64,000 nucleotides of DNA, from positions 1-64,000 of the forward strand of contig NZ_JAUDEA010000006.1 in the NCBI RefSeq assembly GCF_030372065.1. Direction: 5' to 3'. The position numbers and the translations under genes were made by a program. Every line of letters starts with the position of its first letter. Within the stretch, counting starts at the first letter, position 1. Below the pieces are notes generated by a model. That model was not told the DNA's origin and did not search any database. It was given only the letters and a program-made list of their open reading frames with translations. The DNA comes from Thermophilibacter provencensis. Lineage in GTDB: Bacteria; Actinomycetota; Coriobacteriia; Coriobacteriales; Atopobiaceae. Shown in pieces: positions 25,350 to 33,861 of this stretch.

Positions 25350-26015
25350 TCAGCTCACGTCGAGCTCGCTCGGGCGGTGCCCGAGGCGCTGCCTCAGGTA
25401 GTCGGCGCCGGTCTCGATCTGGGTGGAGGCGCCCTCCACGATGCGCGCGCGCACGAGGTCGAGCGCGCCCGCCACGTCGGCGCACTGCCCGTCGAGCGCC
25501 GTGACGTTGCGGCGCGCGCGAGAGCTCGCGCGCCCGCCGAAGCCGAGGTAGCGCACGTTGGTGACGAGCTGCTCCCAGGCGCCCGGCAGCCAGGTCGTCG
25601 CGAGCGAGAGCACGAGGCGACGGTCCTCCTCCGCCCCGGCGGACGCGAGCTCGGGCAGGCCCACGAGCTCGACCATGGACGCCACGAGGGCGCGAAGGGG
25701 CTCGGCCTCGGCGGCGATGCCCCGGGGCTCGTCCGCCGCGCACGCTCCCTCGATGCGCGCCGCCATCTCGTTCACGGCCTCCGCGGACTCCTTGAGGGCG
25801 GGGTCGGCGCCCACGAGCGCCTCAAGGTCAATGGCAGCCACGTGGCTCGGCATGTTGAGCGAGGTGAGCAGCAGCCACGACCCAGCCGACATGAGGGCGC
25901 CCGCCGCGATGAGCCCCACGCGGGCAGCGACGCCCGCGACGAGAAGGGCGGCGCCGCAGAAGACCGCGAGGACCGCCACGGACACCCCGATCGCCATGAC
26001 CCTCTCGCCCCGCAT
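25350..26015 (-). CDS. XpaC-like membrane-anchored helical protein
   Basis: The predicted 221-residue protein starts at ATG 26015 with GGGAGGGA upstream. Two adjacent hydrophobic helices (about residues 7-45) are followed by a charged, helical cytoplasmic region including RALVASMVELVGLPELA and RNVTALDGQCADVAGALDLVRARIVEG. I do not see a strong diagnostic motif; size, topology and the position immediately before telA match the XpaC (5-bromo-4-chloroindolyl phosphate hydrolysis) family. No phosphatase motif is visible. Role is inferred from context. Confidence 0.5.
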   Translation of the reverse strand: MRGERVMAIGVSVAVLAVFCGAALLVAGVAARVGLIAAGALMSAGSWLLLTSLNMPSHVAAIDLEALVGADPALKESAEAVNEMAARIEGACAADEPRGIAAEAEPLRALVASMVELVGLPELASAGAEEDRRLVLSLATTWLPGAWEQLVTNVRYLGFGGRASSRARRNVTALDGQCADVAGALDLVRARIVEGASTQIETGADYLRQRLGHRPSELDVS

Positions 26016-26061
26016 CGATCCCTCCCTCTCTCTCCTCGCCCGACCCGGCACCCGCCCTCGT

Positions 26062-27675
26062 CTACAGATAGCCGCGGATCTCCTTGAAGGCGGCGGTGAG
26101 GTCCCCGTCCGCCGCGTCGAAGACGCGCCCACCCGTGAGCTCGGCGAGCTGCTCCATCTCGTCCCTGCTCGCCTCGCCGAACAAGATCGCGTACACCGGG
26201 ATGCCATGGACCTCGGGCGTGGCCTCGTACCATGACCTGAACGCAGCGAGGTCCGGCGACTCGAGGTTCTCGCCGTCCGAGAAGAGCACGACGGAGGTCA
26301 CGTTCGCGTCGGAGCGGGTCCGTGCCGCAAGCTCGAGGGAACGCTCGAGCGTCCCGTAGATCGCGGTACTGCCGGACGCGACGAGCCCCCGGACGTAGTC
26401 GCCCACGTCGGAGAGGTTCCCGTCCTCGCCGACCGTGATGTCGCGCTCGTCCTTGACCGAGGTGGCGAACTCCACGAAGTGCACCGTCTCGCGCGGCTGG
26501 AAGGTCAGAAGCGAGCCCGTCCCCTCGGCGCCCGTGTCCGTGAGCGAGCCGAGCGCCGCCTTGAGGGAGTCGAGCCGCGAACCCTCCATCGAGCCCGAGG
26601 TGTCGATCTGGAAGACCATGTTGGCGGGCTTGCGCACGTCGGAGACCCAGCTCGAGAGCAGCGCCCTCACCGTCTCGAGGCGGTTGGGGAAGGGGATCTC
26701 GAAGGCCTCCGTGGCGTCGTCGGCCGTGGTGGCGTCGGTCCGGCGCAGCGTCTCGTCGGCGATGCGCCGCTGGACGTCGTCGCGCCGCAGGTAGTCCACG
26801 AGCGCGCGGTAGGCCGCCTCGGCCCGGTCGCCACGGCCCGAGAGCAGCGTGAGCGGGTAGTCGGCGGTGATGACGCCGTCCTGGGGGATCACCTCGACGA
26901 GGCCGGGGTCCGCCAGGACCAGGGACTCGTAGTTGAAGACGCCGTCCACCGCCGAGGGGTCGTTGCCGTAGGCGTCCATGAGCCAGCCCGACGAGCCGCT
27001 CGTGAGCGCCTGTCCCTGCGCGAAGCGCGTGAGGTCCGCGGCCACCGTCTCGACGTCGTCGGCGGTGATAGCCGCACCCGTGCCCGAGAGCGCCGTGGCG
27101 AGCTCCACGAGCGCTGAGAAGCCGCTGTTGGACGAGACCGGGCTCGACATGCCGTAGCGGAACTCCCCCGAGGCGGCGGCGTCGACGACCTCGGCCCACG
27201 TCGGGCTCCGCTCGTCCCAGCCCAGCTCGGCGGCGCGATCGGCCCGCACGCCCAGCACGACGGGCGTGCGCATGATCGACGTCTCCTGGCTCACGAGCGA
27301 GCCCTTCTCGTCGAAGAGCGACATGTAGGCGTTTGACGGGAACCACGTGGCGTCGTAGTCGCCCTCGCCCGCCATCACGGCCTCCGTGCCGTCGAGCGTG
27401 CCCATGTACTCGAGCTCGACCGTGATGCCGAGCTCGTCCTGGGCGTCCTCGAGGATGCCCTCCATGTCCTTGACCTCGGACCCGGCGAGCACGCGAAGCG
27501 TGGCGCCGTCGACGGAGGGGCCGTTACCGCCCGACGCCCCCTGGGTCGCGGGGGCGTCATCGGCGGGCTCGTCGGGCGCCGAGCAGGCGGGTAGCGCGAG
27601 CGCGCTCGCGATGGCACAGAGCAGGGCGAGAAGGACGACGAGGGCGCGGCGACGCGGGGCGGGTGCTGGTCTCAT
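26062..27675 (-). CDS. lipoprotein: solute-binding-protein-like domain fused to a vWA domain
   Basis: A signal peptide ends in the lipobox ALPACSAP (Cys31), so the protein is a lipoprotein. Residues about 58-325 form a type II periplasmic-binding fold (VRVLAGSE-like opening, DYDATWFPSNAYM, DGVITADYPLTLLSG). Residues about 350-530 form a von Willebrand A domain with an intact MIDAS: DTSGSMEGS near residue 357 and VVLFSDGEN later. The 537-residue architecture suggests metal-dependent adhesion or complex assembly outside the membrane rather than transport; no permease is nearby. It lies between another binding-protein-like gene and the xpaC-like/telA pair, all leftward. Confidence 0.8.
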   Translation of the reverse strand: MRPAPAPRRRALVVLLALLCAIASALALPACSAPDEPADDAPATQGASGGNGPSVDGATLRVLAGSEVKDMEGILEDAQDELGITVELEYMGTLDGTEAVMAGEGDYDATWFPSNAYMSLFDEKGSLVSQETSIMRTPVVLGVRADRAAELGWDERSPTWAEVVDAAASGEFRYGMSSPVSSNSGFSALVELATALSGTGAAITADDVETVAADLTRFAQGQALTSGSSGWLMDAYGNDPSAVDGVFNYESLVLADPGLVEVIPQDGVITADYPLTLLSGRGDRAEAAYRALVDYLRRDDVQRRIADETLRRTDATTADDATEAFEIPFPNRLETVRALLSSWVSDVRKPANMVFQIDTSGSMEGSRLDSLKAALGSLTDTGAEGTGSLLTFQPRETVHFVEFATSVKDERDITVGEDGNLSDVGDYVRGLVASGSTAIYGTLERSLELAARTRSDANVTSVVLFSDGENLESPDLAAFRSWYEATPEVHGIPVYAILFGEASRDEMEQLAELTGGRVFDAADGDLTAAFKEIRGYL

Positions 27676-27693
27676 GGTTCTTCTCCCTTCGCG

Positions 27694-28842
27694 CTAGTAG
27701 AGCGCCTCGATGGTCTGGAGCATGGCGTCGGCCACCTCGTAGCTGGGGGCCTGCGCGGCATCGATGAAGGTCCCGTCCTCCGCGTACCCGGTGAGGGACG
27801 CCCCGCTCACCGTCTCGGCGAAGGCGGCCGAGTTGGCGCCGTTGAGCCTGAAGCCGTGCCGCGCGATGACGCGCGCCATGTCGGCGTCGTTCTCGAGGAC
27901 GTCCTGGACCCGCTGGCCGGCCTCCGAGAAGGCCACGACCACGTGGTCCGAGAAGATCGTGGGCGAGGGGTAGCAGATCCTCATAGACGAGGTCACGCGG
28001 GCGGGCTCGTTCATCTGCGCCTCGAGGTACTGGCTCTCGTAGATGAGGGTGAGCGGCTGGTTCATGGGCCCCTTGGAGAGGAAGGACTCCCACGGCCCCG
28101 AGGAGGACGACTGCGAGTACCCCTGGTCGAGGAAAAGGCGGGCGAGCGAGTCGGAGGCCTGCCGCCGGGCGGCGTCCTCGCTCGTCACGACCGCGTTGCC
28201 GTTGAGCACGTAGCTCGCGAGGCACAGGTACATGAGCGCCGAGTTCGAGGAGCGCACATCGGTCGTGGTGACCATGACGTTTCGGCTCGAGGGGTACGCG
28301 TCCGACCCGACGAGGTCCGACCAGCGCCTGCCCTCCGCCACGGCATCGAGGTAGGCCGCCATGTCGAGGTACCACACGCCGTCGCGCTGCTCCGCGATGC
28401 CGTTCTGCAACAGGACGTCGAGGGCGGCGTCACCCGTCGCCAGGGCGAGCGGCGAGTAGAAGGGCCGGGTGGTGGAGAGGACCGCGTCCCCGTGGACGTC
28501 GGCGAGGTGCGCGGCGGCGATCTCCGAGGAGGGGGAGGCGAAGTCCGCCTCCTCGATGCCGGGGCGCTCCGCCATTGCCCAGGAGCCCGAGGTCGTGACC
28601 TGCACGTCGAGGCCGTAGCGGGCGAAGATGGCCCGGGCCTCGGGGTCGGCGAAGAGAGACTCCTTCTCCGAGCCGATGACCCCTCGGACGACGGTGAGCT
28701 CCTCGGCCTGGTCGGTCGAAGGCTCGGGGGACGGAGAGCCCCCGCCCGACTCGCCGGACAGGAGCGCGATGGCGCCCGCCACCACGACCGCGGCGACGAT
28801 GAGGGCCACGCCGGCGATCAGCGTCTTGGCTCGAGCTCCCAC
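27694..28842 (-). CDS. membrane-anchored extracellular binding-protein-like protein
   Basis: I choose GTG 28842 because GGGGAGGT lies just upstream; an ATG 11 codons earlier has no ribosome site. The 382-residue product begins GARAKTLIAGVALIVAAVVV, a single N-terminal membrane anchor or uncleaved signal, then a low-complexity GGGSPSPEPST linker. The remainder resembles a type II extracellular solute-binding protein (LTVVRGVIGSEKESLF, VMVTTTDVRSSNSALMYLCL, PLTLIYESQYLEAQ). First gene of the four-gene TelA unit. Like its downstream neighbour it lacks any transporter partner. Ligand unknown. Confidence 0.7.
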   Translation of the reverse strand: MGARAKTLIAGVALIVAAVVVAGAIALLSGESGGGSPSPEPSTDQAEELTVVRGVIGSEKESLFADPEARAIFARYGLDVQVTTSGSWAMAERPGIEEADFASPSSEIAAAHLADVHGDAVLSTTRPFYSPLALATGDAALDVLLQNGIAEQRDGVWYLDMAAYLDAVAEGRRWSDLVGSDAYPSSRNVMVTTTDVRSSNSALMYLCLASYVLNGNAVVTSEDAARRQASDSLARLFLDQGYSQSSSSGPWESFLSKGPMNQPLTLIYESQYLEAQMNEPARVTSSMRICYPSPTIFSDHVVVAFSEAGQRVQDVLENDADMARVIARHGFRLNGANSAAFAETVSGASLTGYAEDGTFIDAAQAPSYEVADAMLQTIEALY

Positions 28843-29490
28843 GCCACCTCCCCTACCTGAACGCATCCTTACCATAACGATACGTCCGGGGAGGGTGCGC
28901 GGGCGGGCGCCGGGGGCGAGCCTTGCGCGAGCATTACGCGGGCCTTACGCGAGCGTGACGCGCCCGCGCGGCCGGGCGGGGGCGTGCGGGCGCGCCTTTC
29001 GCGCACGGGGCGGGCGGCGCCGGACCGCTGCTCTTCACGAGCGAGCATGCCACCACGCACGGTTCCTCGCTGTTATCAGGGGCGTTCCGCGCACCATGGC
29101 ATGCTCGGCTGTGTGGGGCGGCACCGACCCCCCGGCGCAACCAGGCGTGACCGCCCCCTGTCGGCGCGCACTCGACGCAATCTCGCGCGACCAGCTCCCC
29201 GAGCCAGCGAGCACTCGGCCGCGTCGCGCGCTCGTCGTAGCCCGATCGCGCACATCTTCGCGTTTTGGGTGCGGACGAGCTCTGATTATGAAGGTGTGCG
29301 CGGTCGCGCCTACCATACGACGCAACCGGCCCGGCGGGCCGCCCGCGGCGATTCGACATAGTCCGCCCCAAGCGCACGGCTTCGCCCCCGATTTCGTGCG
29401 TTCGGCGCGGGACAATGCCAGAGGCACGTCTGTGCGGCGCGTGCCGGGTGCGGCGAGCGCGCGCCAGCGGGGTACCGCCCGACGCCCCGC
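28843..29490. other. 648-base gap without a recognisable gene
   Basis: Open frames here are short and arginine/alanine-rich in every phase, with no ribosome sites that I trust and no protein motif. The right part holds an AT-richer patch around 29280-29300. The region must contain the promoter of the leftward TelA operon. I see no repeat family member in it. Confidence 0.6.
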
Positions 29491-30381
29491 CTACCCCAGC
29501 AGCGCCATCACCCGGCGCTTGGCGGCGAGGTACTCGTCAGTGAGCTCGAAGCTCTCGCTGGCCACACGGTTCACGGGCACGATGCCCGCCACATGGCTCG
29601 GCTCGCCCGCGGCAGGCGCTCCAGCGAGCACGTAGATCCGGCTCGCCATCGAGACGGCCTCGTCCACGTCGTGCGTGATGACGAGCGCGGAGAGCCCCAG
29701 CTCAGCCACCACGTCAACAAACCAGCGACGCACGTCCACGCGCGTGAGGGCGTCAAGCGCCGAGAAGGGCTCGTCCAGAAGCGTCACGTCCGCGCCCATG
29801 AGGTAGGTGCGCAGGAACGCCGCGCGCTGGCGCATGCCGCCCGAGAGCTCGCTCGGCCACTTGAGCTCGCAGCCCGCAAGGCCAAAGCGCTCGAAGAGCG
29901 GCGCGGCCTTCTCGCGTGCCTCTGCCTTCTTCATACCGGCAAGCACGAGCGGCAGACACACGTTGTCAATGATGCGATGGCTCGGCAGGAGCAGGTCCTT
30001 CTGCAGCATGTAGCTCACGCGGCCAGGCCGGCCGGTCACGTCCTCCCCGTGGAGAAGGACGCGACCGGACATCGGCATGGTGAGGCCGGCGAGGGCGTGC
30101 AAGATGGTCGTCTTTCCGCAGCCGGAGCGGCCAACGAGACAGCAGACCTCACCGGGCTCCACGGTCACGTCAACGCCCTGGACGACGACGTGTTCGCCGT
30201 CCCACGACAGCGTGAGGTCGCGTGCCTCGAGCGCAGGGATTCCCGTCCCTCCGCCGACGGGTCGAGAAGCCCCGGCGCTCGGACAGTCCTCGCCGCGCAC
30301 AGAGCGCGCGTCTGCGGAACTCGCGGCGGGGCTTCTCGTCCCGTCGGCTACCTGCACGTTCTTCTCGCCAGCCCCTGCCAT
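29491..30381 (-). CDS. thiZ: ABC transporter ATPase for thiamine precursor uptake (ThiZ-like)
   Basis: Energises import together with the permease and binding protein upstream. Walker A is GRSGCGKTT, signature LSGGMRQRAAFLR, Walker B VTLLDEPFSALDAL and the switch ITHDVDEAV, all intact. The ATPase fold starts at about residue 50. Residues 12-43 are encoded by a palindrome (30253-30348) and form a low-complexity SPAASSADARSVRGEDC-type extension not expected in this family. Three bases separate it from the binding-protein gene. Membership in the thiamine operon rests on the TPP riboswitch upstream. Confidence 0.85.
   Translation of the reverse strand: MAGAGEKNVQVADGTRSPAASSADARSVRGEDCPSAGASRPVGGGTGIPALEARDLTLSWDGEHVVVQGVDVTVEPGEVCCLVGRSGCGKTTILHALAGLTMPMSGRVLLHGEDVTGRPGRVSYMLQKDLLLPSHRIIDNVCLPLVLAGMKKAEAREKAAPLFERFGLAGCELKWPSELSGGMRQRAAFLRTYLMGADVTLLDEPFSALDALTRVDVRRWFVDVVAELGLSALVITHDVDEAVSMASRIYVLAGAPAAGEPSHVAGIVPVNRVASESFELTDEYLAAKRRVMALLG
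30253..30348. repeat. palindromic element (family F) inside the 5' end of the ATPase gene
   Basis: Arms 30253-30274 and 30327-30348 are 22 bases long and complementary at all but one position; the right arm contains GGGGCTTCTCGTCCCGTCGG. The loop sequence (GCTCGGACAG ... GCGGAACTCGCGGCGG) resembles that of the intergenic palindrome at 42624-42718. It is translated in frame as residues 12-43. Confidence 0.8.
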
Positions 30382-30384
30382 GCG

Positions 30385-31422
30385 CTACTCCAGGAAGGAG
30401 AGGTCGTAGCCGGCGTTGACGTCGAGCTGGTTCTCAACGAGGTTGTTGTCGTTGAGCCACTGGTAGAAGGCGGCCCAGCGCTCGGGGTCGATGACGCCCC
30501 AGCTCTCGGCGTCGGCCACGTACTGGTCGGCGAGGTAGGACTGGCTCTGGTGCACGAGCGCGGAGTCGAGCTCGGGCACCTGCGCGCAGAGGATGTCGGC
30601 GGCCTCGTCGGGGTTCTCGACGGCAAACTCGTAGCCCTTCTTGACCGCGCGCAGGAAGGCCTTCACGGCCTCGGGGTTCTGTGCCGCGAAGTCGTCGTTG
30701 GCGGCGATGACGGGCGTATAGTAGTCAAAGACCGGGTCCACCGAGATGAAGCTGAAGTAGTTGTACGGGAAGTCCTGCACCACGGCGTTCTGGACCGCCC
30801 AGGCCTCGTAGACCCACACGGTGTCGAACATGTTGGCGCGCAGGCCGCTCACCTCGTCGTCCACCTCATACGGCACGAGCTCGACCTTGGACCAGTCGCC
30901 GCCGTCGGTCTCCACGCAGTGCTTGACCGTGGCCTGCTCGACGGGCATGTTCCAGGTGGCGTAGGTGTGACCCTCCATGGCGGCGGGGTGCGTGACGCCA
31001 TCCTCCTCGCGGCTCATGATGCCAGAGGTGTTGTGCTGGATGACGGCGGCCACGGCCGAGTAGGGCATCGGCTGGTCGGAGGCCAGGTTGTTGGCGATGT
31101 AGTCTTGGTAGGAGACGCCCATCTGCGCGCCGCCGGCCCCGATCAGCGCGTCCGCGCCGTCCGCGGGCGGCTGGACGATCTCCACCTCGAGGCCCTCGTC
31201 GGCAAAGTAGCCCTGGTCGAGCGCCACGTAGATGCCCGTGTGGTTGGTGTTGGGGGTGTAGTCCAGGACGAAGGAGATCTTGGTCTTCTCGCCGTCCGTG
31301 GAGTCGGCGTTGCCCTCGGCTGCGGGCGTCCCGGAGTTGTTGCAGCCGGCGAGCGCGGCAGTGGCGGCGGAGGCCCCCGCAAGGGTGACAAACTGGCGGC
31401 GGCTGAGGTTCTTATCGGTCAT
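30385..31422 (-). CDS. thiY: thiamine-pyrimidine (HMP)-type substrate-binding lipoprotein, NMT1/THI5-like
   Basis: The 345-residue protein starts at ATG 31422 behind AAAGGAAC. A twin-arginine signal (SRRQFVTLAG) runs into a lipobox ALAGC. The mature part opens with ISFVLDYTPNTNHTGIYVA, the hallmark of NMT1/ThiY proteins that bind N-formyl-HMP or related pyrimidines, followed by GYFADEGLEVEIVQPPADG. Its start overlaps the permease stop by 11 bases. The operon is under a TPP riboswitch, which fits a vitamin B1 precursor importer. Confidence 0.9.
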   Translation of the reverse strand: MTDKNLSRRQFVTLAGASAATAALAGCNNSGTPAAEGNADSTDGEKTKISFVLDYTPNTNHTGIYVALDQGYFADEGLEVEIVQPPADGADALIGAGGAQMGVSYQDYIANNLASDQPMPYSAVAAVIQHNTSGIMSREEDGVTHPAAMEGHTYATWNMPVEQATVKHCVETDGGDWSKVELVPYEVDDEVSGLRANMFDTVWVYEAWAVQNAVVQDFPYNYFSFISVDPVFDYYTPVIAANDDFAAQNPEAVKAFLRAVKKGYEFAVENPDEAADILCAQVPELDSALVHQSQSYLADQYVADAESWGVIDPERWAAFYQWLNDNNLVENQLDVNAGYDLSFLE

Positions 31423-32200
31423 TGTTGTTCCTTTCTGCCCTCTTCCAGGGCATGCACGCGCACTGGGCGAGCTCAACGAGCTTCATGAGCGCCAGCGAGA
31501 GCGCGGAGATGACGATGATTGCGGCAAACATGCGGTCGTACGAGAAGGACTTGCGCACGCGGGTCATGTAGACGCCCAGGCCCTCGTTGCCGCCGAGCCA
31601 CTCGGCGATGACGGCGCCGACGATGGCGTAGGTGGCGGAGATCTTGAGGCCGCTGAAGAACTGCTCCGTCGCGGCGGGCAGCTTGGCGTACCAGAAGATC
31701 TGCCAGCGCGAGGCGTTCATCGTGCGCATGAGGTCGACGACGTCCGGGTCCACGGAGCGAAAGCCCGAGGCCAGCGACACCGTGATGGGAAAGAACGTCG
31801 AGATGATAACGAGCACGATCTTGGGCAGCGCCCCGTAGCCGAGCCACAGCACCAGAAGCGGCGCGATGGCCACCGTCGGGATGGTCTGCGAGATGGTCAT
31901 GAGCGGCTCGAAGGCCAGGTAGAAGCCCTCAAAGCGATCCATGAGCACCGCAAAGACAAAGCCCAGGGCAACGCCCACGGCAAGGCCCGCTGCGGCCTCG
32001 GCGAGCGTGGCCACGCAGTGGCTCGCGAGCAGGGCGGCGTCCTCCACGAGCGCCTGCACCACCTGCACCGGCGTGGGGAGCAGGAAGTTGGGGACGAGCC
32101 CCACGCTCACGACGGCCTGCCAGATGGCGAGAAGCGCCAGAATGGTGACAAGCGGCGTGAGGATGCGGCGCGCGCGGGTTGGCTCGGTGCGGACGGCCAT
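31412..32200 (-). CDS. thiX: ABC transporter permease (ThiX-like)
   Basis: The 262-residue protein has about six transmembrane helices in the BPD-type inner-membrane fold. The ATPase-coupling loop is visible as MRTMNASRWQIFWYAKLPAA, close to the EAA consensus. SQTIPTVAIAPLLVLWLGYG is typical of SsuC/ThiX/nitrate-type permeases. I start at ATG 32200 (MAVRTEPTRARR), immediately after the stop of the preceding small gene. It forms the channel of the thiamine-precursor transporter. Confidence 0.88.
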   Translation of the reverse strand: MAVRTEPTRARRILTPLVTILALLAIWQAVVSVGLVPNFLLPTPVQVVQALVEDAALLASHCVATLAEAAAGLAVGVALGFVFAVLMDRFEGFYLAFEPLMTISQTIPTVAIAPLLVLWLGYGALPKIVLVIISTFFPITVSLASGFRSVDPDVVDLMRTMNASRWQIFWYAKLPAATEQFFSGLKISATYAIVGAVIAEWLGGNEGLGVYMTRVRKSFSYDRMFAAIIVISALSLALMKLVELAQCACMPWKRAERNNNDR

Positions 32201-32201
32201 G

Positions 32202-32543
32202 CTAGGCCGCCGCGTCCGCGGACTTGGGAGCAAACTCCGGGTCGCCGGGGTGGTACTTGCCGATCTTGCGGTCCGTGGACATGACGTCGCCGTCAGGGCG
32301 GTAGTTGATCTTGGCGTAGCACATCATGTGCTTGCACCCCGCCTTGGCACCCACGAGCTGGCAGTTCTTGAGGATCTCCATGCAGGTCTCGTAGTCGCCC
32401 TCGATCGCCGTCTCAAAGGGGCCCACAAAGTAGTCGATCCCCGTTGAGTCGATGTAGGCGATGACGGCATCCACCGCGTCGCACGTAGCGTCGTCGTTGG
32501 TGGCGTCCATGGGCAGGAACTGAATCGCAACCGAGCAGTTCAC
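32202..32543 (-). CDS. MTH1187/YkoF-family thiamine-binding protein
   Basis: The 113-residue protein opens MNCSVAIQFLPMDA and has ferredoxin-like repeats with DAVDAVIAYIDSTGIDYFVGP and GDYETCMEILKNCQLVGAKAG, as in the DUF77 thiamine-binding family. Start is GTG 32543 with GGGAGGGG upstream. It is the first gene behind the TPP riboswitch and may hand thiamine or HMP to metabolism or sense it. Family is clear; role is inferred. Confidence 0.85.
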   Translation of the reverse strand: MNCSVAIQFLPMDATNDDATCDAVDAVIAYIDSTGIDYFVGPFETAIEGDYETCMEILKNCQLVGAKAGCKHMMCYAKINYRPDGDVMSTDRKIGKYHPGDPEFAPKSADAAA

Positions 32544-32558
32544 GCGCCCCTCCCTTCC

Positions 32559-32594
32559 GGGTGCCCCAAGGCACCCCGTCTCTCGTAGGTGCCT
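32559..32594 (-). promoter_or_regulatory. expression platform with competing hairpins
   Basis: On the minus strand AGGCACC (32594-32588) can pair with GGTGCCT (32575-32569), while the same GGTGCC can instead pair with GGCACC further on (32564-32559 side), forming a seven-base stem with loop TTGG directly before the GGAAGGGAGG ribosome site. The two stems exclude each other. No T-run follows, so control is probably at translation initiation. Confidence 0.6.
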
Positions 32595-32605
32595 CGTTAC
32601 GCGCG

Positions 32606-32699
32606 AAGCTCGTCCCTACGCCGGCATTACCCGGATCAGGTTCCTGGGTCAGGGCCGCGATCCTGGGCCCAATCTCAGCCGGCGTGCGCCAGCCCCCCC
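32606..32699 (-). promoter_or_regulatory. TPP riboswitch (THI element)
   Basis: Reading leftward, the conserved parts are GCCGGCTGAGATTGGG (around 32682-32667), then ACCC, then GAACCTGATCCGGGTAATGC (around 32645-32626) and GGCGTAGGGA. These are the diagnostic pyrimidine- and pyrophosphate-sensing segments of the thiamine pyrophosphate aptamer. It controls the thiamine-binding/ThiXYZ operon, lowering expression when TPP is abundant. Confidence 0.95.
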
Positions 32700-32794
32700 G
32701 TTGTCGGTTGGTAGTGTAGCACGCGCGAGAAGGGCGTGGCGCGTGCTTCTCGTACGCGCCGGCGGGACGGCGCTCGCGGCGGCCGCGCTTCGGG

Positions 32795-33160
32795 CATTTC
32801 CGGCACCGACGCCCCGTGCCCTCCCGGTGCACAAATCCAGATTTGAGCAAATGCGGTGCTCAAAAGGGGGATTTGAGTGCCGGGAGCGTCTCGGGGGACT
32901 CGTCTTCTGGGCTTCAGCCCGACGGTCCTTCTCGCCAGCTGGGGCTTTGCAGGCGAGAAGGACCTCTCGTCGATGCGCCCGTGCTCAAATCAACCATTTG
33001 AGCACGGGCATTACTCAAATGGGAGTTTTGAGCGCCATGGTCTCGATACGGCACCGGCCCCGTGACGGGACCGCCCCGTAACCGAGCCGCCGCCGTATGG
33101 CACATGCCTCACCCACGCCGCACCGCAGCAGACGTACCATGGTCAGAGGACGAGAAGAAC
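32795..33160. repeat. repeat family C, copy 1 (about 350 bp)
   Basis: Outer flanks contain GCACAAATCCAGATTTGAGC, GCTCAAAAGGGGGATTTGAG on the left and GGCATTACTCAAATGGG on the right, followed by CCGCACCGCAGCAG. The core (about 32885-32975) holds a hairpin GGTCCTTCTCGCC/GGCGAGAAGGACC at 32924-32964. Copy 2 at 35898-36245 has the same flanks in the same order but its core is inverted. Besides this element and the riboswitch, the gap 32544-33169 shows no gene. Confidence 0.8.
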
Positions 33161-33169
33161 GGAGGGCCC

Positions 33170-33766
33170 GTGACCGGACGCACGCACCTCGCGGTTGGCG
33201 CCGCGGCGGCACTGCTCGCCGCCGGGCCGGGCGCGCCCCTCACGACCCTTGCCCTCGCGGCGTCCTGCGGCGCGGCGGGCGCCACCCTCCCCGACCTCGA
33301 CGTGAGGGACACCGCGCACCCCTGGCGCGAGCGGCTCTCGCGCGCCGGCGCGGCGGCGCTGCTCGTGGGCGCGCTGGTCTTTGACGCGGCAAACGGGAGC
33401 GCGGTCCTGCGCGAGGCGGCCTCGCACGGGCTCGGCCGGCTTGCGCTCGGGATCGTCGGGCTCGTTGCCCTCGCCTGCGCGTCGCGGCTCTCTGCCCACC
33501 GGGGCTTCTCGCACTCCCTGCTCGCGCTTGCGGGATACGCCGCGGCAACGTGGCTCGTCTGCCCGCCGCTTGCGCCCTACCTCGCCCTCGGCTTTGCCAC
33601 GCACCTCGCGCTGGACGCGCTCACCTACCGTGGCCTGCGCCTGTTCTGGCCGCTCCCCCACGGCCTTAGCGCCCGCCTCTGCAAGACCGGCGGGGTCGTG
33701 GACGCGTGCCTGCTCGCCGCGGCGGTTCTCGCCGTCGCGCTTCTTGCCTGGCAGGCCCTCTCTTAA
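33170..33766 (+). CDS. YdjM-like membrane protein (DUF457 metal-dependent hydrolase family)
   Basis: Start GTG 33170 has GGAGG four bases upstream; longer frames run into repeat C. The 198-residue protein is strongly hydrophobic with about five helices and bears the family histidine motifs: THLAVGAAAA near the start, DLDVRD, SAHRGFSHSLLAL and ATHLALDALTYRG. E. coli YdjM is an SOS-regulated membrane protein of this family; enzymatic activity is unproven. It lies alone between two gene-size units flanked by repeat C copies. Confidence 0.8.
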   Translation: MTGRTHLAVGAAAALLAAGPGAPLTTLALAASCGAAGATLPDLDVRDTAHPWRERLSRAGAAALLVGALVFDAANGSAVLREAASHGLGRLALGIVGLVALACASRLSAHRGFSHSLLALAGYAAATWLVCPPLAPYLALGFATHLALDALTYRGLRLFWPLPHGLSARLCKTGGVVDACLLAAAVLAVALLAWQALS

Positions 33767-33861
33767 CGACCGGCTTGCGCCACTCGCCGAGTGCTAGCCT
33801 GCGGGCCCCCTCAAAGTGGGAAGCACAGAGGTAGCAGCACCCAACTTGGAGAGGAGACCCC

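Noticed and set aside
28876-29490. Several arginine-rich open frames as possible genes
   Set aside because: No ribosome site, no hydrophobic or domain pattern, and overlapping frames on both strands look equally poor.
29593-31488. A 631-codon plus-strand open frame
   Set aside because: Antisense to the ATPase and binding-protein genes of the thiamine operon, which carry intact motifs. No homology features in the antisense product.
32824-33030. Repeat C as an insertion sequence
   Set aside because: It is only about 350 bases, has no transposase frame and no clear target duplication.
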